A stretch of 64,000 bases of DNA from Streptomyces sp. BK340 (GTDB lineage Bacteria > Actinomycetota > Actinomycetes > Streptomycetales > Streptomycetaceae): contig NZ_VISR01000010.1 of NCBI RefSeq assembly GCF_007827595.1, positions 62,001-126,000 of the forward strand, given 5' to 3'. Within the stretch, counting starts at the first letter, position 1. Each line of letters begins with the position of its first letter. Position numbers and translations under genes: made by a program. Positions 1-9,598 of this stretch are shown here, piece after piece. The notes beneath the pieces are model-generated. The model was not told the origin of the DNA and did no database searches. It was given only the letters and a program-made list of their open reading frames with translations.

Positions 1-1
1 G

Positions 2-3000
2 GCCGCTTCGGGCGTCGCCGGGCTGATCAAGGTCGTGCAGTCGCTGCGCCACCAGACCCTGCCCCGCACCCTGCACGCCGGCACGCCGAGCCGGCACGTC
101 GAGTGGGACGGCAGCGGCCTGAGTCTGCTGCAGGAGCCGGTCGCCTGGCCGGCGACGGAGGAGCGGGTACGCCGGGCCGGGGTCAGCGCCTTCGGCATCA
201 GCGGCACCAACGCGCACGTCATCGTGGAGGAAGCCCCCGCCCGGCCGCTGCAGGAAGCCGAACTCCCCGAAGGAAAGCGGCTGTTCCTGCTCTCGGGGCG
301 CAGTGAGGCCGGCCTGCGCGGGCAGGCGGCCACGCTCGCCCGGTACGCCACCCCCGACACCTCCCTCCCGGACGTCGCCCACACCCTGGCCCGGCACCGC
401 AGCCACTTCGAGTGGCGCGCCGCGGTCGTCGCGGGCGACCGCGACGAACTCCTCCCCTCCCTCAAGGCGTTGGGCAGCGGGCGCAAGCCCGTGCCCGCGC
501 CCCGCGAGGACCAGACCGGCAAGGTCGCCTTCGTCTTCGCCGGACACGGCGGCCAGTGGACCGGCATGGGCCTGGAGCTGCTGTCCCAGTCCGAGGCCTT
601 CCGGACGGAGCTGACCCGCATCGACGCCGCCGTCGAGCGGCAGGCCGGCTGGTCCGTGCTGAACGTGCTGCGCGCACCGGAGGAGTTCTCCCCGCTCGAC
701 CGCACCGAGTACCTCCAGCCGGTCCTGTTCGCCGTCAACGCCGCGCTGGCCGCCGCCTGGCGGGAACTCGGCGTCACCCCGGACGCGGTGGTCGGCCACA
801 GCCTGGGCGAGATCGCCGCCGCGTACAGCGCGGGAGCCCTCACCCTGGACGACGCCGTGGCCGCCGTCACCGGGCGGGCCGCGGCGGTCGTCCCGCTCGT
901 CGGGCAGGGCGGCATGCTCGCCGTGGAGCTGCCGCTCGCCGACGTCGAGGAGCTGCTGGAGCCCTACGCCGGCCGGCTGTTCGTCGGAGCCGTCAACGGT
1001 CCGGGTGCCACCGCCGTCTCCGGCGAGGCGGACGCGCTCTCCGCACTGCGTCACCGGCTGGAGGAGCGGGGCGTCTCCGCGCGCGTCCTGTCGACGCCGT
1101 TCGCCTCGCACACCCCGCTCATGGAACCGCTGCGCGCGGAACTCCTCGAACGCTTCTCCGGTATCCGGGGGACCCGCACACCGACCCCGCTCTACTCGTC
1201 CGTGCTCGCCGAACCCGTCACCGGGGAGGACCTGGACGCCGCCTACTGGTTCGACAACCTGCGCCACCCGGTCCGTTTCGCCGACACCGTGCGCCGGATG
1301 CTCGACGACGGGTACCGCTACTTCGTGGAACTCAGCCCGCACCCCTCGCTCACCGCGGCGATCGAGGCCGTCGCCGCCGAGGCCGGGACCGACGCGGTGG
1401 GCATCGGCTCACTGCGCCGCGGCCGCGACGGGCAGGACGTACTGCTCGGCAGGCTGGGGGAGTTGTACGAGGCCGGACACACGCCAGACTGGACGGCGCT
1501 CTTCCCGCACGGCCGCCGCGCCGACCTGCCCACCTACGCCTTCGCCCGCGAACGCCACTGGCTCGCCCCCGTCCAGGCCACCTCCACCGGCGGCTCACCG
1601 CTGCTCGGCACCCACGTCCAGGCCAGCGACGAACCCGGCCGGGACCTCTTCCAGAGCGAGATCGACCTGAACGACAGCCGCTTCGCCTACCTGACCGACC
1701 ATCAGGTCACGGGCGAGGTGTGGCTGCCGGGCGCCGCCTTCCTGGACCTGGTGCTGGAGGCCGCGAACACGCTCGCCGACAGCGACGAGGTGCGGCTGTC
1801 CGACGTCCGGTTCGTCCAGCCGCTGCGACTGGACGCCGACCGGCCCGTACGGGTGCAACTGGTGCTGCGGCCCGCGGAGGACGGCCACCGGGAGTTCTCC
1901 GTCGCCTCGGCCGCCGCCGGTGCGCGACGGCCGCGGTGGGAGCGGCACGTGACCGGGCGCATCGCCCTCGCCACGGAGCCGATCGCCCGCACCGCGGAGC
2001 CCACGGCGGACGCGGGCGCGGAACTCGCCGCGCTGCGCGAACGCTGCACCGAGCGCGTCGACCTGCCCGCCGTCTACGCCGGACTCGCCGCCCTCGGCAT
2101 CGACTACGGCCCCGCCTTCCGGGGCCTGTCCGAGGGCCACCGGGACGGCGGCACGACAGCGGTGGCCCGCCTGGCCGCCCGGCCCGCAGCCGGTCACCTC
2201 CTGCACCCCGCCACGCTCGACGCCTCCTTCCACACGGCCGCGCTGCCCGCGGCCGCCCCGCAGGGCCGGGCGTTCGTGCCCGCCGGCGCCGGACACGTAC
2301 GGTTCACCGGCCTGCGCACCGCACCCGCCTGGGTGAGCTGCGACCTGCGCGCTGTCGACGGCGACACCGCCCTCCTCGACCTGCGTCTGTGGGACGAGGA
2401 CGGCCAACTCGTCCTGGCAGCCGACGAGTTCCGTCTCGCCGCGCTCTCCCCGCTGGACGGCGCCCTCTTCGAGACCCGCTGGCAACCCCGTCCCGAGGCG
2501 CAGGAGCCGCCCGCGGAGGGCAGCTGGCTCGTCGTCGCCGACCAGACCGGAGCCGCCGACGAACTCACCTCCAGGCTCGCTGACCTGGCTCCGCACGTCG
2601 TCGTCCGCCCGGGCACCGCGTACGGCGTCGAAGGCCCCGGCCGCTACGTCCTCGACCCCGCCGACCCGGCCCAGTGGGCCCGGCTCCTGGACGAGGCCTT
2701 CGCGGACGCGCCGCCCGAGCGGGTGGTCCAGCTGTCCGCGCTCGACGCACCGCCGGTCAACGGCGACCGGGACGCCGAGGAAGCCGCCCGGCTCTGCTGC
2801 CTGACCACCCTGCACCTGGTCCGGGCCCTCACCGGGCGCGATCGGTCCAAGGGCCGGACCCCGCGCCTGTTCGTCGTCGTACGCGGCAGCCAGGCAGCGG
2901 GTGGCAGCACGGAGGTGACCCGGCCGGAGCAGGCCCTCGCCTGGGGCTTCGGACTCGCCGTGGCCCAGGAGCACCCGGAACTCGCCACCACGCTGGTCGA

Positions 3001-6000
3001 CCTGCCCGCGGACGGCGGCGCGGACGCGCTGTGGACCCAGCTGTGGCACGCCGACGACGAGCGTCTCGTCGCGCTCCGCGGCACCGGCCGGCTCGTCCCG
3101 CGCCTGGCCCGTACCCGCCCCGACGAAGGCGGCCACCCCGAACTGCCGGACGGCGTGCATCTGATCACCGGTGGTCTGGGCGGTCTCGGCCGCGTCGTCG
3201 CCGAACGGCTGGTGCGCCGGGGTGCCCGGCGGCTCGCCCTGCTGAGCCGCGGCACGCCGGACACCGCTGCCACCGCCTGGATACAGGGCCTCGAACAGCG
3301 GGGCGTCACCGTGCACCTCGCCCGCGCCGACGTCGCCGACCGTGCCGGACTCAGCGCCGCCCTGGACGCGCTGCGCAGCGAGGCGGGCCCGGTCTCCACC
3401 GTGGTCCACGCCGCAGGTGTCCTGGACGACGCCACGCTGGCGAACCTCACCGAGGAGCGCGTCCGACGCGTCCTCGCGCCCAAGGTGCTCGGCACCGCCC
3501 TGCTCACCGAACTGGTCCCGGAGGCCGGGAACCTGGTCCTGTTCGCCTCGGCGGCCGGTCTGCTGGGCTCGGCCGGACAGAGCCCGTACTCGGCGGCGAA
3601 CGCCTTCCTGGACGCCTGGGCACACCACCTCTCCGGCGCCGGCCGACGGGCGCTGAGCCTGGACTGGGGTGCCTGGGCGGGCGTCGGCATGGTCGCCGAG
3701 TCCGGCACCAGGGCCGCCGAGACCAGCCGCTCCGGCCTGGTCGCCTTCTCCCCGCAGGACGGCGGTGAGCTCTTCGAGCGGGTGCTGAGCACCGCCCGCC
3801 GCCAGCTCGCCCCGATCGCCCTCGACTGGGAGCTGCTGGCCCTCGACCCGGACGCGGTACGCAGCCGCCCGCTGCTCGCCGACCTGGTGTCCGCCCCGGC
3901 CGGCGGCGCGGACACCGACGACCTGGTCGGCAAGGTGTTCGCGGCCGCCCCCGGTCAGGAGCGCACCGAGTGGCTCGAAACCTATGTACGAGCCCGGGTC
4001 GGCGAGGTCTCCGGCGGTGCCGTGGACGTGTTCGCCACCACGGCACTGAAGGAGCTGGGCCTGGACTCGCTGATGCTGGTCCGGCTGCGCAACGCGTTCG
4101 CCCGCGAGCTGGGCGTCGAACTCCCGGCCGCCGACGTGTTCTCCGCCGCCGACGTCCGCGGCCTCGCCCGCACCCTCGGCGCGGCCCTGCCCGAACGCGC
4201 CGCCCCCGCCGAGCGGGCCGCCCCCGCCGAGGGAACCGGCAGCTCGCCCGCGAGGGACGTGCCCGAGACCGAACTGCGGCCCGCCACCAGGGATGTCGTA
4301 CGACTCCTGCGCAGCGCCCAGCCGGACATGCCCGACGCGGCCCACGGCGTCGGTCTGGCCGTACGGCTCAGGACGCCGACCACCCAGGAAGCCCTCAGCG
4401 GCATCCTGGACCGCCTCGCCGCCCGCCACGCCGCCCTGCGCACCGCCGTCGTGACCGGCGACGAGGGCGGCCGGCAGCTGCGGGTGGACCGTCGGCCGCC
4501 CGCACCGCTGCTGCGGTGGACCGAGGCCACGGAGGCCGACGCCGCCGAGCGGCTGCGGCTGCTCCTGGAGCCGCCGTTCGACCTGGCCGTCCCGCCGCTG
4601 TGGCGGTTCGAACTCGCCGACGGCGGCCCGCAGGGCCAGATCCTCGTCTTCGGCGCCCATCACGCGGTCAGCGACCTGCAGTCCCTGCTCCTCGTGGCCG
4701 CCGAGATCGACGCCGAACTCTCCGGCACCCCGCTGGACGGCACCGTCACCAACCGGGACATCGACCTGCTGATCGAGGCCCAGCAAGGCGGCGGCGACGG
4801 CCCCGGCGACGACTGGCGCGCGGCCTTCCAGGGCAGCGAACGACTCGACCTGACCCTGGCCCGGCCGCGCCCGGAGACCCGCTCCTACCGGTCCGGCAGC
4901 GTCACCGTGACCGTCCCGGACGGTCTCGTGGAGCGGATCTCGGCCGCCGCGAGCGCTCTGGCCGTCACGCCCGCCGCGTTCTGCCTCGGCACCCTCACCG
5001 TGCTGCTGGCCAGGAAGCGGGAACGGGAGCGGTTCGCGCTCGCCGTGCCCGTGGACACCCGGATCCACGCCGACGCGTACGGCGCGGTGGGATTCTTCGG
5101 CGTCCCCGTGCCCTTCCCCGCCCAGGCGGCGGCCGGGGAGCGGGTCGCGGACGTGCTGGTCCGTACCGACGAGCGCCTCCAGCGGATCCTGACGAAGGGC
5201 GCCATGTTCTCCGACGTCCTCGCCACGCTCGCCCGGCAGGGCCTGCACCGCGCCAACGCACCGCTCGTCGAGGTGTACTTCAACTACGTACGCTTCTCCG
5301 GCCGGTTGACCAGCCTCGAAGTGCTGCCGGCCGGCGTCGGCCACACCGACCTCGATCTGATGATCACCATGACCCCGGACTCGGGCACCGTCCGCCTCGA
5401 CCACAACCTGGACATCCTGGACGCGGACACCGCGACCGAACTCGGCGAGGAGTTCCTGGAGCTGCTCGCGGAGACCGCCGAGGACGCGAGCGTGGCCGTA
5501 CGCGAGAGCACGACGGCCGTTCAGCGCACGGCGGTCGAGGGACCGCGTCTCGCCCTCGCCGCCACCTTCGCCCTCGGCAACCTGCCCCTGATGTGCGAGG
5601 CGGCGCTGGAGGAGGAGAGGGCGACGGTCGCCGAGGCGCCGTACCACCAGGTGCTCGCCGCCCTCCAGGACCCCTCGGGCGTCCTCGCCGACCCGGCCAC
5701 CACGCTGGGCGTCGTCCTGCTGCGGGCCGCCGACCTGGAGCGGTTCGGAGCGGTGGACGACACGGTCCTCGCCGAACTGCGCGGCGCCTACCCGGCCGCG
5801 CTGAAGTCCCTCGCCGAACGCACCCGCAGGCCGCTGGTCGTCGGTGTCCTGCCGACCGCCGGGACCGATGACCGCCTCCTCGACTGGGAGCGCGGGATCG
5901 CCGCCGACCTGGCCGAACTGCCCGGCATCGCGGTGCTCGGCCCCGACGAGTGGACCCGGCACCACACCGTCGAGGACCGCTTCGACCAGCGCACCGAGCG

Positions 6001-7114
6001 TCTCGCCCACCTGCCCTTCACCCCGGCCTTCCAGGCAGCCGTGGCGCTGCGTCTGGCCGAGGTGGTCAGGGCCGTGCGGCGCCCCGCGCCCAAGGTGATC
6101 GCCGTCGACGGCGACGAGACCCTGTGGGGCGGAGTGGCGGGCGAGTCCGGCCCCGAGGCGGTGGACCTCACCGGCTCCCGCGCGCGGCTGGCCCGCAGGC
6201 TGCTGCGGTGGCGGGCGGCGGGCGCGCTGCTGGCGCTGGTCAGCAACAACGACGAGGCGACGGTCCGGGCCGTCCTGGACCGCCCCGACAGCCTGCTGAA
6301 GGCCGAGCACTTCAGCGTGGTCTCCGCCGCCTGGAACCCCAAGCCCGACCGCCTCGCCGAGGCCGCCCGCACCCTCAACCTCGGCCTGGACAGCTTCCTG
6401 TTCCTGGACGACAACCCGGCCGAGATCGCCAGGATGCGCGCGATGCACCCGCAGGTGCTGTCCGTGACGTGCCCGCCGGCCGACCAACTCGACGCGTTCC
6501 TGGACCGGTTGTGGCCACTGGTCCCGGTCGCGGCGACCGCCGAGGACGCCCTGCGGGCCCGGTTCTACGCCCAGGAGCGTGAGCGGGACGCCGTCCGTGA
6601 GGGCGCCGGGTTCGAGGAATTCCTCGCCCAGCTGAACCTCGAGGTCGACATCCGCGAGCTGGCCGACGCCGACGTCGAGCGGGGCGAGCAACTCGTCCGC
6701 CGTACCAACCAGTTCACCCTTCGGGCCCGGTCCGCCGACGGCGGCGACCTCGCCCGGTGGCGGGAACGGGGGGAGGTGTGGACGGCGGCCGCCCGGGACC
6801 GGTTCGGCGACTACGGCCAGATCGCGCTGCTCGCGGTCCGCGCCGACGGGGACCAGCTCGACGTGCTCGCCTGGCTGATGAGCTGCCGCGCCCTCGGCCG
6901 GGGCGTCGAGGAACGGCTGCTCGGCCGGCTCGCCGACCGGGCCGAACAGCTGGGCTGCGCGAAGGTCCGGTTCACCGCGGAGCGCACCCCGCGCAACGCC
7001 CCCGCCCGCCGGCTGCTCGCCGCGCTGGGCGGCGGTGACCCGGACGACGAGCGGCTGGACGTCGTGACCACCCCCGAACACCTGCGGGCCTTCCGGTCCT
7101 GGGAGCAGCAGTGA
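2..7114 (+). CDS. Type I polyketide synthase, C-terminal part: KS(end)-AT-DH-KR-ACP-condensation-FkbH
   Basis: The reading frame is open from base 2, so the gene starts outside the window. The first residues are the end of a ketosynthase (TLPRTLHA, then GTNAHVI near nt 200). In order follow: an acyltransferase (GHSLGE at nt 793; FASH near nt 1099, closer to the YASH of methylmalonyl-specific ATs than to the HAFH of malonyl ones); a dehydratase (HxxxGxxxxP near nt 1697, DxxxH near nt 2219); a ketoreductase (Rossmann motif near nt 3164, S-Y-N active site, LDD motif of B-type KRs); and an ACP (LGLDSL, Ser codon near nt 4070). No enoylreductase is seen, so a 2,3-unsaturated extension is inferred. 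A condensation-type domain with HHAVSDL (nt 4658) comes next, then a full FkbH domain: HAD motif DGDETLWGG (nt 6104), RTNQFT, GDYG and MSCRALGRGVE. FkbH enzymes load glyceryl units from 1,3-bisphosphoglycerate onto carrier proteins. The following gene begins 33 nt downstream and supplies a carrier, so both probably act on one assembly line. The product is unknown. Confidence 0.93.
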   Translation, partial: AASGVAGLIKVVQSLRHQTLPRTLHAGTPSRHVEWDGSGLSLLQEPVAWPATEERVRRAGVSAFGISGTNAHVIVEEAPARPLQEAELPEGKRLFLLSGRSEAGLRGQAATLARYATPDTSLPDVAHTLARHRSHFEWRAAVVAGDRDELLPSLKALGSGRKPVPAPREDQTGKVAFVFAGHGGQWTGMGLELLSQSEAFRTELTRIDAAVERQAGWSVLNVLRAPEEFSPLDRTEYLQPVLFAVNAALAAAWRELGVTPDAVVGHSLGEIAAAYSAGALTLDDAVAAVTGRAAAVVPLVGQGGMLAVELPLADVEELLEPYAGRLFVGAVNGPGATAVSGEADALSALRHRLEERGVSARVLSTPFASHTPLMEPLRAELLERFSGIRGTRTPTPLYSSVLAEPVTGEDLDAAYWFDNLRHPVRFADTVRRMLDDGYRYFVELSPHPSLTAAIEAVAAEAGTDAVGIGSLRRGRDGQDVLLGRLGELYEAGHTPDWTALFPHGRRADLPTYAFARERHWLAPVQATSTGGSPLLGTHVQASDEPGRDLFQSEIDLNDSRFAYLTDHQVTGEVWLPGAAFLDLVLEAANTLADSDEVRLSDVRFVQPLRLDADRPVRVQLVLRPAEDGHREFSVASAAAGARRPRWERHVTGRIALATEPIARTAEPTADAGAELAALRERCTERVDLPAVYAGLAALGIDYGPAFRGLSEGHRDGGTTAVARLAARPAAGHLLHPATLDASFHTAALPAAAPQGRAFVPAGAGHVRFTGLRTAPAWVSCDLRAVDGDTALLDLRLWDEDGQLVLAADEFRLAALSPLDGALFETRWQPRPEAQEPPAEGSWLVVADQTGAADELTSRLADLAPHVVVRPGTAYGVEGPGRYVLDPADPAQWARLLDEAFADAPPERVVQLSALDAPPVNGDRDAEEAARLCCLTTLHLVRALTGRDRSKGRTPRLFVVVRGSQAAGGSTEVTRPEQALAWGFGLAVAQEHPELATTLVDLPADGGADALWTQLWHADDERLVALRGTGRLVPRLARTRPDEGGHPELPDGVHLITGGLGGLGRVVAERLVRRGARRLALLSRGTPDTAATAWIQGLEQRGVTVHLARADVADRAGLSAALDALRSEAGPVSTVVHAAGVLDDATLANLTEERVRRVLAPKVLGTALLTELVPEAGNLVLFASAAGLLGSAGQSPYSAANAFLDAWAHHLSGAGRRALSLDWGAWAGVGMVAESGTRAAETSRSGLVAFSPQDGGELFERVLSTARRQLAPIALDWELLALDPDAVRSRPLLADLVSAPAGGADTDDLVGKVFAAAPGQERTEWLETYVRARVGEVSGGAVDVFATTALKELGLDSLMLVRLRNAFARELGVELPAADVFSAADVRGLARTLGAALPERAAPAERAAPAEGTGSSPARDVPETELRPATRDVVRLLRSAQPDMPDAAHGVGLAVRLRTPTTQEALSGILDRLAARHAALRTAVVTGDEGGRQLRVDRRPPAPLLRWTEATEADAAERLRLLLEPPFDLAVPPLWRFELADGGPQGQILVFGAHHAVSDLQSLLLVAAEIDAELSGTPLDGTVTNRDIDLLIEAQQGGGDGPGDDWRAAFQGSERLDLTLARPRPETRSYRSGSVTVTVPDGLVERISAAASALAVTPAAFCLGTLTVLLARKRERERFALAVPVDTRIHADAYGAVGFFGVPVPFPAQAAAGERVADVLVRTDERLQRILTKGAMFSDVLATLARQGLHRANAPLVEVYFNYVRFSGRLTSLEVLPAGVGHTDLDLMITMTPDSGTVRLDHNLDILDADTATELGEEFLELLAETAEDASVAVRESTTAVQRTAVEGPRLALAATFALGNLPLMCEAALEEERATVAEAPYHQVLAALQDPSGVLADPATTLGVVLLRAADLERFGAVDDTVLAELRGAYPAALKSLAERTRRPLVVGVLPTAGTDDRLLDWERGIAADLAELPGIAVLGPDEWTRHHTVEDRFDQRTERLAHLPFTPAFQAAVALRLAEVVRAVRRPAPKVIAVDGDETLWGGVAGESGPEAVDLTGSRARLARRLLRWRAAGALLALVSNNDEATVRAVLDRPDSLLKAEHFSVVSAAWNPKPDRLAEAARTLNLGLDSFLFLDDNPAEIARMRAMHPQVLSVTCPPADQLDAFLDRLWPLVPVAATAEDALRARFYAQERERDAVREGAGFEEFLAQLNLEVDIRELADADVERGEQLVRRTNQFTLRARSADGGDLARWRERGEVWTAAARDRFGDYGQIALLAVRADGDQLDVLAWLMSCRALGRGVEERLLGRLADRAEQLGCAKVRFTAERTPRNAPARRLLAALGGGDPDDERLDVVTTPEHLRAFRSWEQQ

Positions 7115-7147
7115 GGAACAAGACCGAGCACAATGCGAAGGGCTCTC

Positions 7148-9598
7148 ATGCGTGACGTGAACGAGGAGTCGGCCTACGCCGGCCGGCGGGCGATCGCCGA
7201 GTCGATCGAACGGGGCGGCGGCGGACTCGGCGTGGCCGGCCTGCTGGCCAAGGTGCGGGCGGCGGACACCGGGCCCGAGCCCGCCCGGGCCCCGGCACCC
7301 GACCTGGCGGGCCTGACGGCCGTCATCGCCGCCGCGGCCGGACGCCACCTGCCCTCCGGCCGGCTGGCGCCCGACGCCGACTTCTTCGACGCGGGCGGCA
7401 CATCCGTCGACGCGGTCGAGCTGGCCGCCGAACTGGAGGCCGAGCTGGGCATCGAGATCGACCTCGACGAGGTCTTCGCGGATGCCCGCCCGGCGAGTCT
7501 GGCCCGAAGGTGGCTGCTGCTGGTCGAGGCGACGACGACAACGACGCCCTCGGCCACGCCGGCACCGCTCGCCGCGGCACCGGGCACCTCCGCACCCACC
7601 GCGCCCTCGGCCGCCCCCGCCGCGCCCGGTGTCTCCCACGGCGTGCCCGCCCCGGCCGCCTCCCTCGCCTCCCCGGCGCCCGCCCCCCACACCCTCCCCA
7701 TCCCGTCCCCCCGCACCCCGCCCGCCGTACCCGCCACCCCGTACCGGCCCGACGCCCCGCACTCCCGGGCCCGGCAGGAAGACCTCGACCAGATCCTGGC
7801 CGACCTCGCCCTCGCCGACCGGCTGCCGTTCACCGACGTGCCCGAGCCGCTCGCGCCGCGGCGGATCCTGCTGACCGGTGCGACCGGGTTCCTGGGCAGC
7901 CACATGCTGCTCGACCTGCTGCGGCACAGCGACGCGCATGTGTACTGCCTGGTCCGCGCGGCCGACGAGGCTGCCGCGACCGAACGGCTCGGCGCTCAGC
8001 TGCGCAGCTACAAGCTGCCGTGGTCCGCGGAGACACGCCGGCGCGTCACCGTGCTGCCCGGCGACATCCGCAGCCCGCGTCTCGGGCTCACCGACGAGCA
8101 GTGGCACACCCTCGCGCACGAACTCGACAGCATCGTCGGCGTCGCGGCCGCCGTGGACTTCCTGCGCGGCTACCAGTCGCTGAGAAGCAGCAACGTCCTC
8201 GGCACGCTCACCCTCGCCGAGCTGGCCGCGACCGGCCGGCCCAAGCCGCTGCACCACATCTCGTCCATCGCCGTGTTCAACGAGGTCGGCATCACGTCCA
8301 TGGGCGAGGACGACCCGCTCGCCCACGTCGACCGGCTCATCTCCGGCTACGACCAGTCGAAGTGGGCCGCCGAGGTCGCGCTGCGCCGTGCACGCGACCA
8401 CGGACTCGTCGTCACCGCGCTCCGCCCGGGCGGCATCGGCGGCCACACGAAGACCGGCGCCTACAACCCGCTGGACCTCAGCAGCGGCCTGACATCGGCC
8501 TTCGGCCGCTTCCGCACCGTACCGGCGTTCCGCTACCTCAACGCTGCCCCCGTCGACTGGGTCAGCCGGGTCGCGGTCGCCGCGATCTGCGAGCCCGACG
8601 CGTGGGGCTTCGACTACAACCTCACGGGTGTGCCCAACACCCTGGACGACGTCGTACAGGACATGGCGCTGGGCGGCATGCACGTCCGCGTCCAGGACTG
8701 GGACGAGTGGCGCGCCGACACGCTCGCCCGCCTGCAGGCCGAGCCGGTGCCCGAACTCGCCTTCCTCTCCCGGGTGCTGCAGAGCCCCACCGCGCTGAAA
8801 CTGTGCGAGGCCACCCTGAAGGGCCCGGCCGCCGGCGCGGAGCGCACCGACGCCCTGGTCGCCGCCCTCGGCCTCACGCCGGCCGCCCGGTACGACGCCC
8901 AGGCCCAGATGAAGACCTTCGAGAAGCTCGCCGACGACGGCCTCGCCCGGCTTCCGCACAAGGACGACCAGCCCTACCTCTGGTTCGCCGAGACGACCGA
9001 GGGCACCGTCGGCCCGGTCGGCGCCGCCGCCGAGACCCCCTGCTCGATGGCGCTCACCCTGTCCATCGCCAGCATGTACCAGCTGGTCAAGGAGCGCCGG
9101 GTGGACGTCACGGGCGAGGTGACCTGCCCGGCGGTCCACCCGGAGCCGCTCACCGTGGAACGCGGCGACGTCTGGGTCCGGCCCGAGGAGGGCATCCCGC
9201 TCCAGCACGGTCTCCGTCACCAGCTCCTGCGCTACCGGCTGAGGCTGCGCGACGCGGACGGCGGCCAGTGGTGGCTGGAGGGCCGCAAGTACGCGCGGGC
9301 CCGCCGGGACCTGTGGCGACAGACCCGTGCGCTCACCGTGGAGATCGGCCGCGAGGGCGAGGCCGCGAGTCTGCTGGGCGAGGTCGTCGTACCCGCCGAC
9401 TCCTACGTCCGCGACCAGATCGACGGCATCAAGGTGGACCCGCGCCTGACCGCCCAGGAGAAGCGGGCGGCCAAGCTGACCTGGCTCGCCTGGTTCGGCC
9501 TGGAGATGGGCCGCGGCCTGCTCGCCCCGTTCGCCCGGGCCGCGGCGGACCTTCTCGACCTGCGCCGCACCCCGACCCTCAGGGAGCACCACCGATGA
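7148..9598 (+). CDS. Carrier protein - thioester reductase (SDR_e type) with extra C-terminal domain
   Basis: About 816 residues. An N-terminal phosphopantetheine carrier has the FFDAGGTSVDAV motif (Ser about residue 86). A very Ala/Pro-rich linker runs from about residue 128 to 211. An NAD(P)-binding thioester-reductase domain follows, with TGATGFLGSH (about 243) and YDQSK (about 401). Such domains release carrier-bound chains as aldehydes or alcohols. The last ~210 residues (from about 605) form a separate domain. From memory this resembles the middle part of long actinobacterial GMC/cholesterol-oxidase-like proteins, where it sits before an alpha/beta hydrolase like the one encoded next here. 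The ATG at 7148 is preferred for its GAAGG Shine-Dalgarno; an ATG at 7133 is an alternative. The stop overlaps the next start (ATGA), so the two genes are translationally coupled. Likely role: accept and reductively release the PKS product. Confidence 0.88.
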   Translation: MRDVNEESAYAGRRAIAESIERGGGGLGVAGLLAKVRAADTGPEPARAPAPDLAGLTAVIAAAAGRHLPSGRLAPDADFFDAGGTSVDAVELAAELEAELGIEIDLDEVFADARPASLARRWLLLVEATTTTTPSATPAPLAAAPGTSAPTAPSAAPAAPGVSHGVPAPAASLASPAPAPHTLPIPSPRTPPAVPATPYRPDAPHSRARQEDLDQILADLALADRLPFTDVPEPLAPRRILLTGATGFLGSHMLLDLLRHSDAHVYCLVRAADEAAATERLGAQLRSYKLPWSAETRRRVTVLPGDIRSPRLGLTDEQWHTLAHELDSIVGVAAAVDFLRGYQSLRSSNVLGTLTLAELAATGRPKPLHHISSIAVFNEVGITSMGEDDPLAHVDRLISGYDQSKWAAEVALRRARDHGLVVTALRPGGIGGHTKTGAYNPLDLSSGLTSAFGRFRTVPAFRYLNAAPVDWVSRVAVAAICEPDAWGFDYNLTGVPNTLDDVVQDMALGGMHVRVQDWDEWRADTLARLQAEPVPELAFLSRVLQSPTALKLCEATLKGPAAGAERTDALVAALGLTPAARYDAQAQMKTFEKLADDGLARLPHKDDQPYLWFAETTEGTVGPVGAAAETPCSMALTLSIASMYQLVKERRVDVTGEVTCPAVHPEPLTVERGDVWVRPEEGIPLQHGLRHQLLRYRLRLRDADGGQWWLEGRKYARARRDLWRQTRALTVEIGREGEAASLLGEVVVPADSYVRDQIDGIKVDPRLTAQEKRAAKLTWLAWFGLEMGRGLLAPFARAAADLLDLRRTPTLREHHR

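Noticed and set aside
5500..7114. FkbH domain as part of methoxymalonyl-ACP biosynthesis
   Set aside because: No FkbG/I/J/K partner genes are seen in the window, and the domain is fused to the PKS C-terminus. Glyceryl transfer is the more economical reading, though genes upstream of the window are not visible.
1595..9592. A 2,665-codon open frame on the minus strand opposite the PKS genes
   Set aside because: It is the mirror of two well-supported plus-strand genes with strong G/C third-position bias. Its translation is Gly/Arg/Gln-rich low complexity with no domain.
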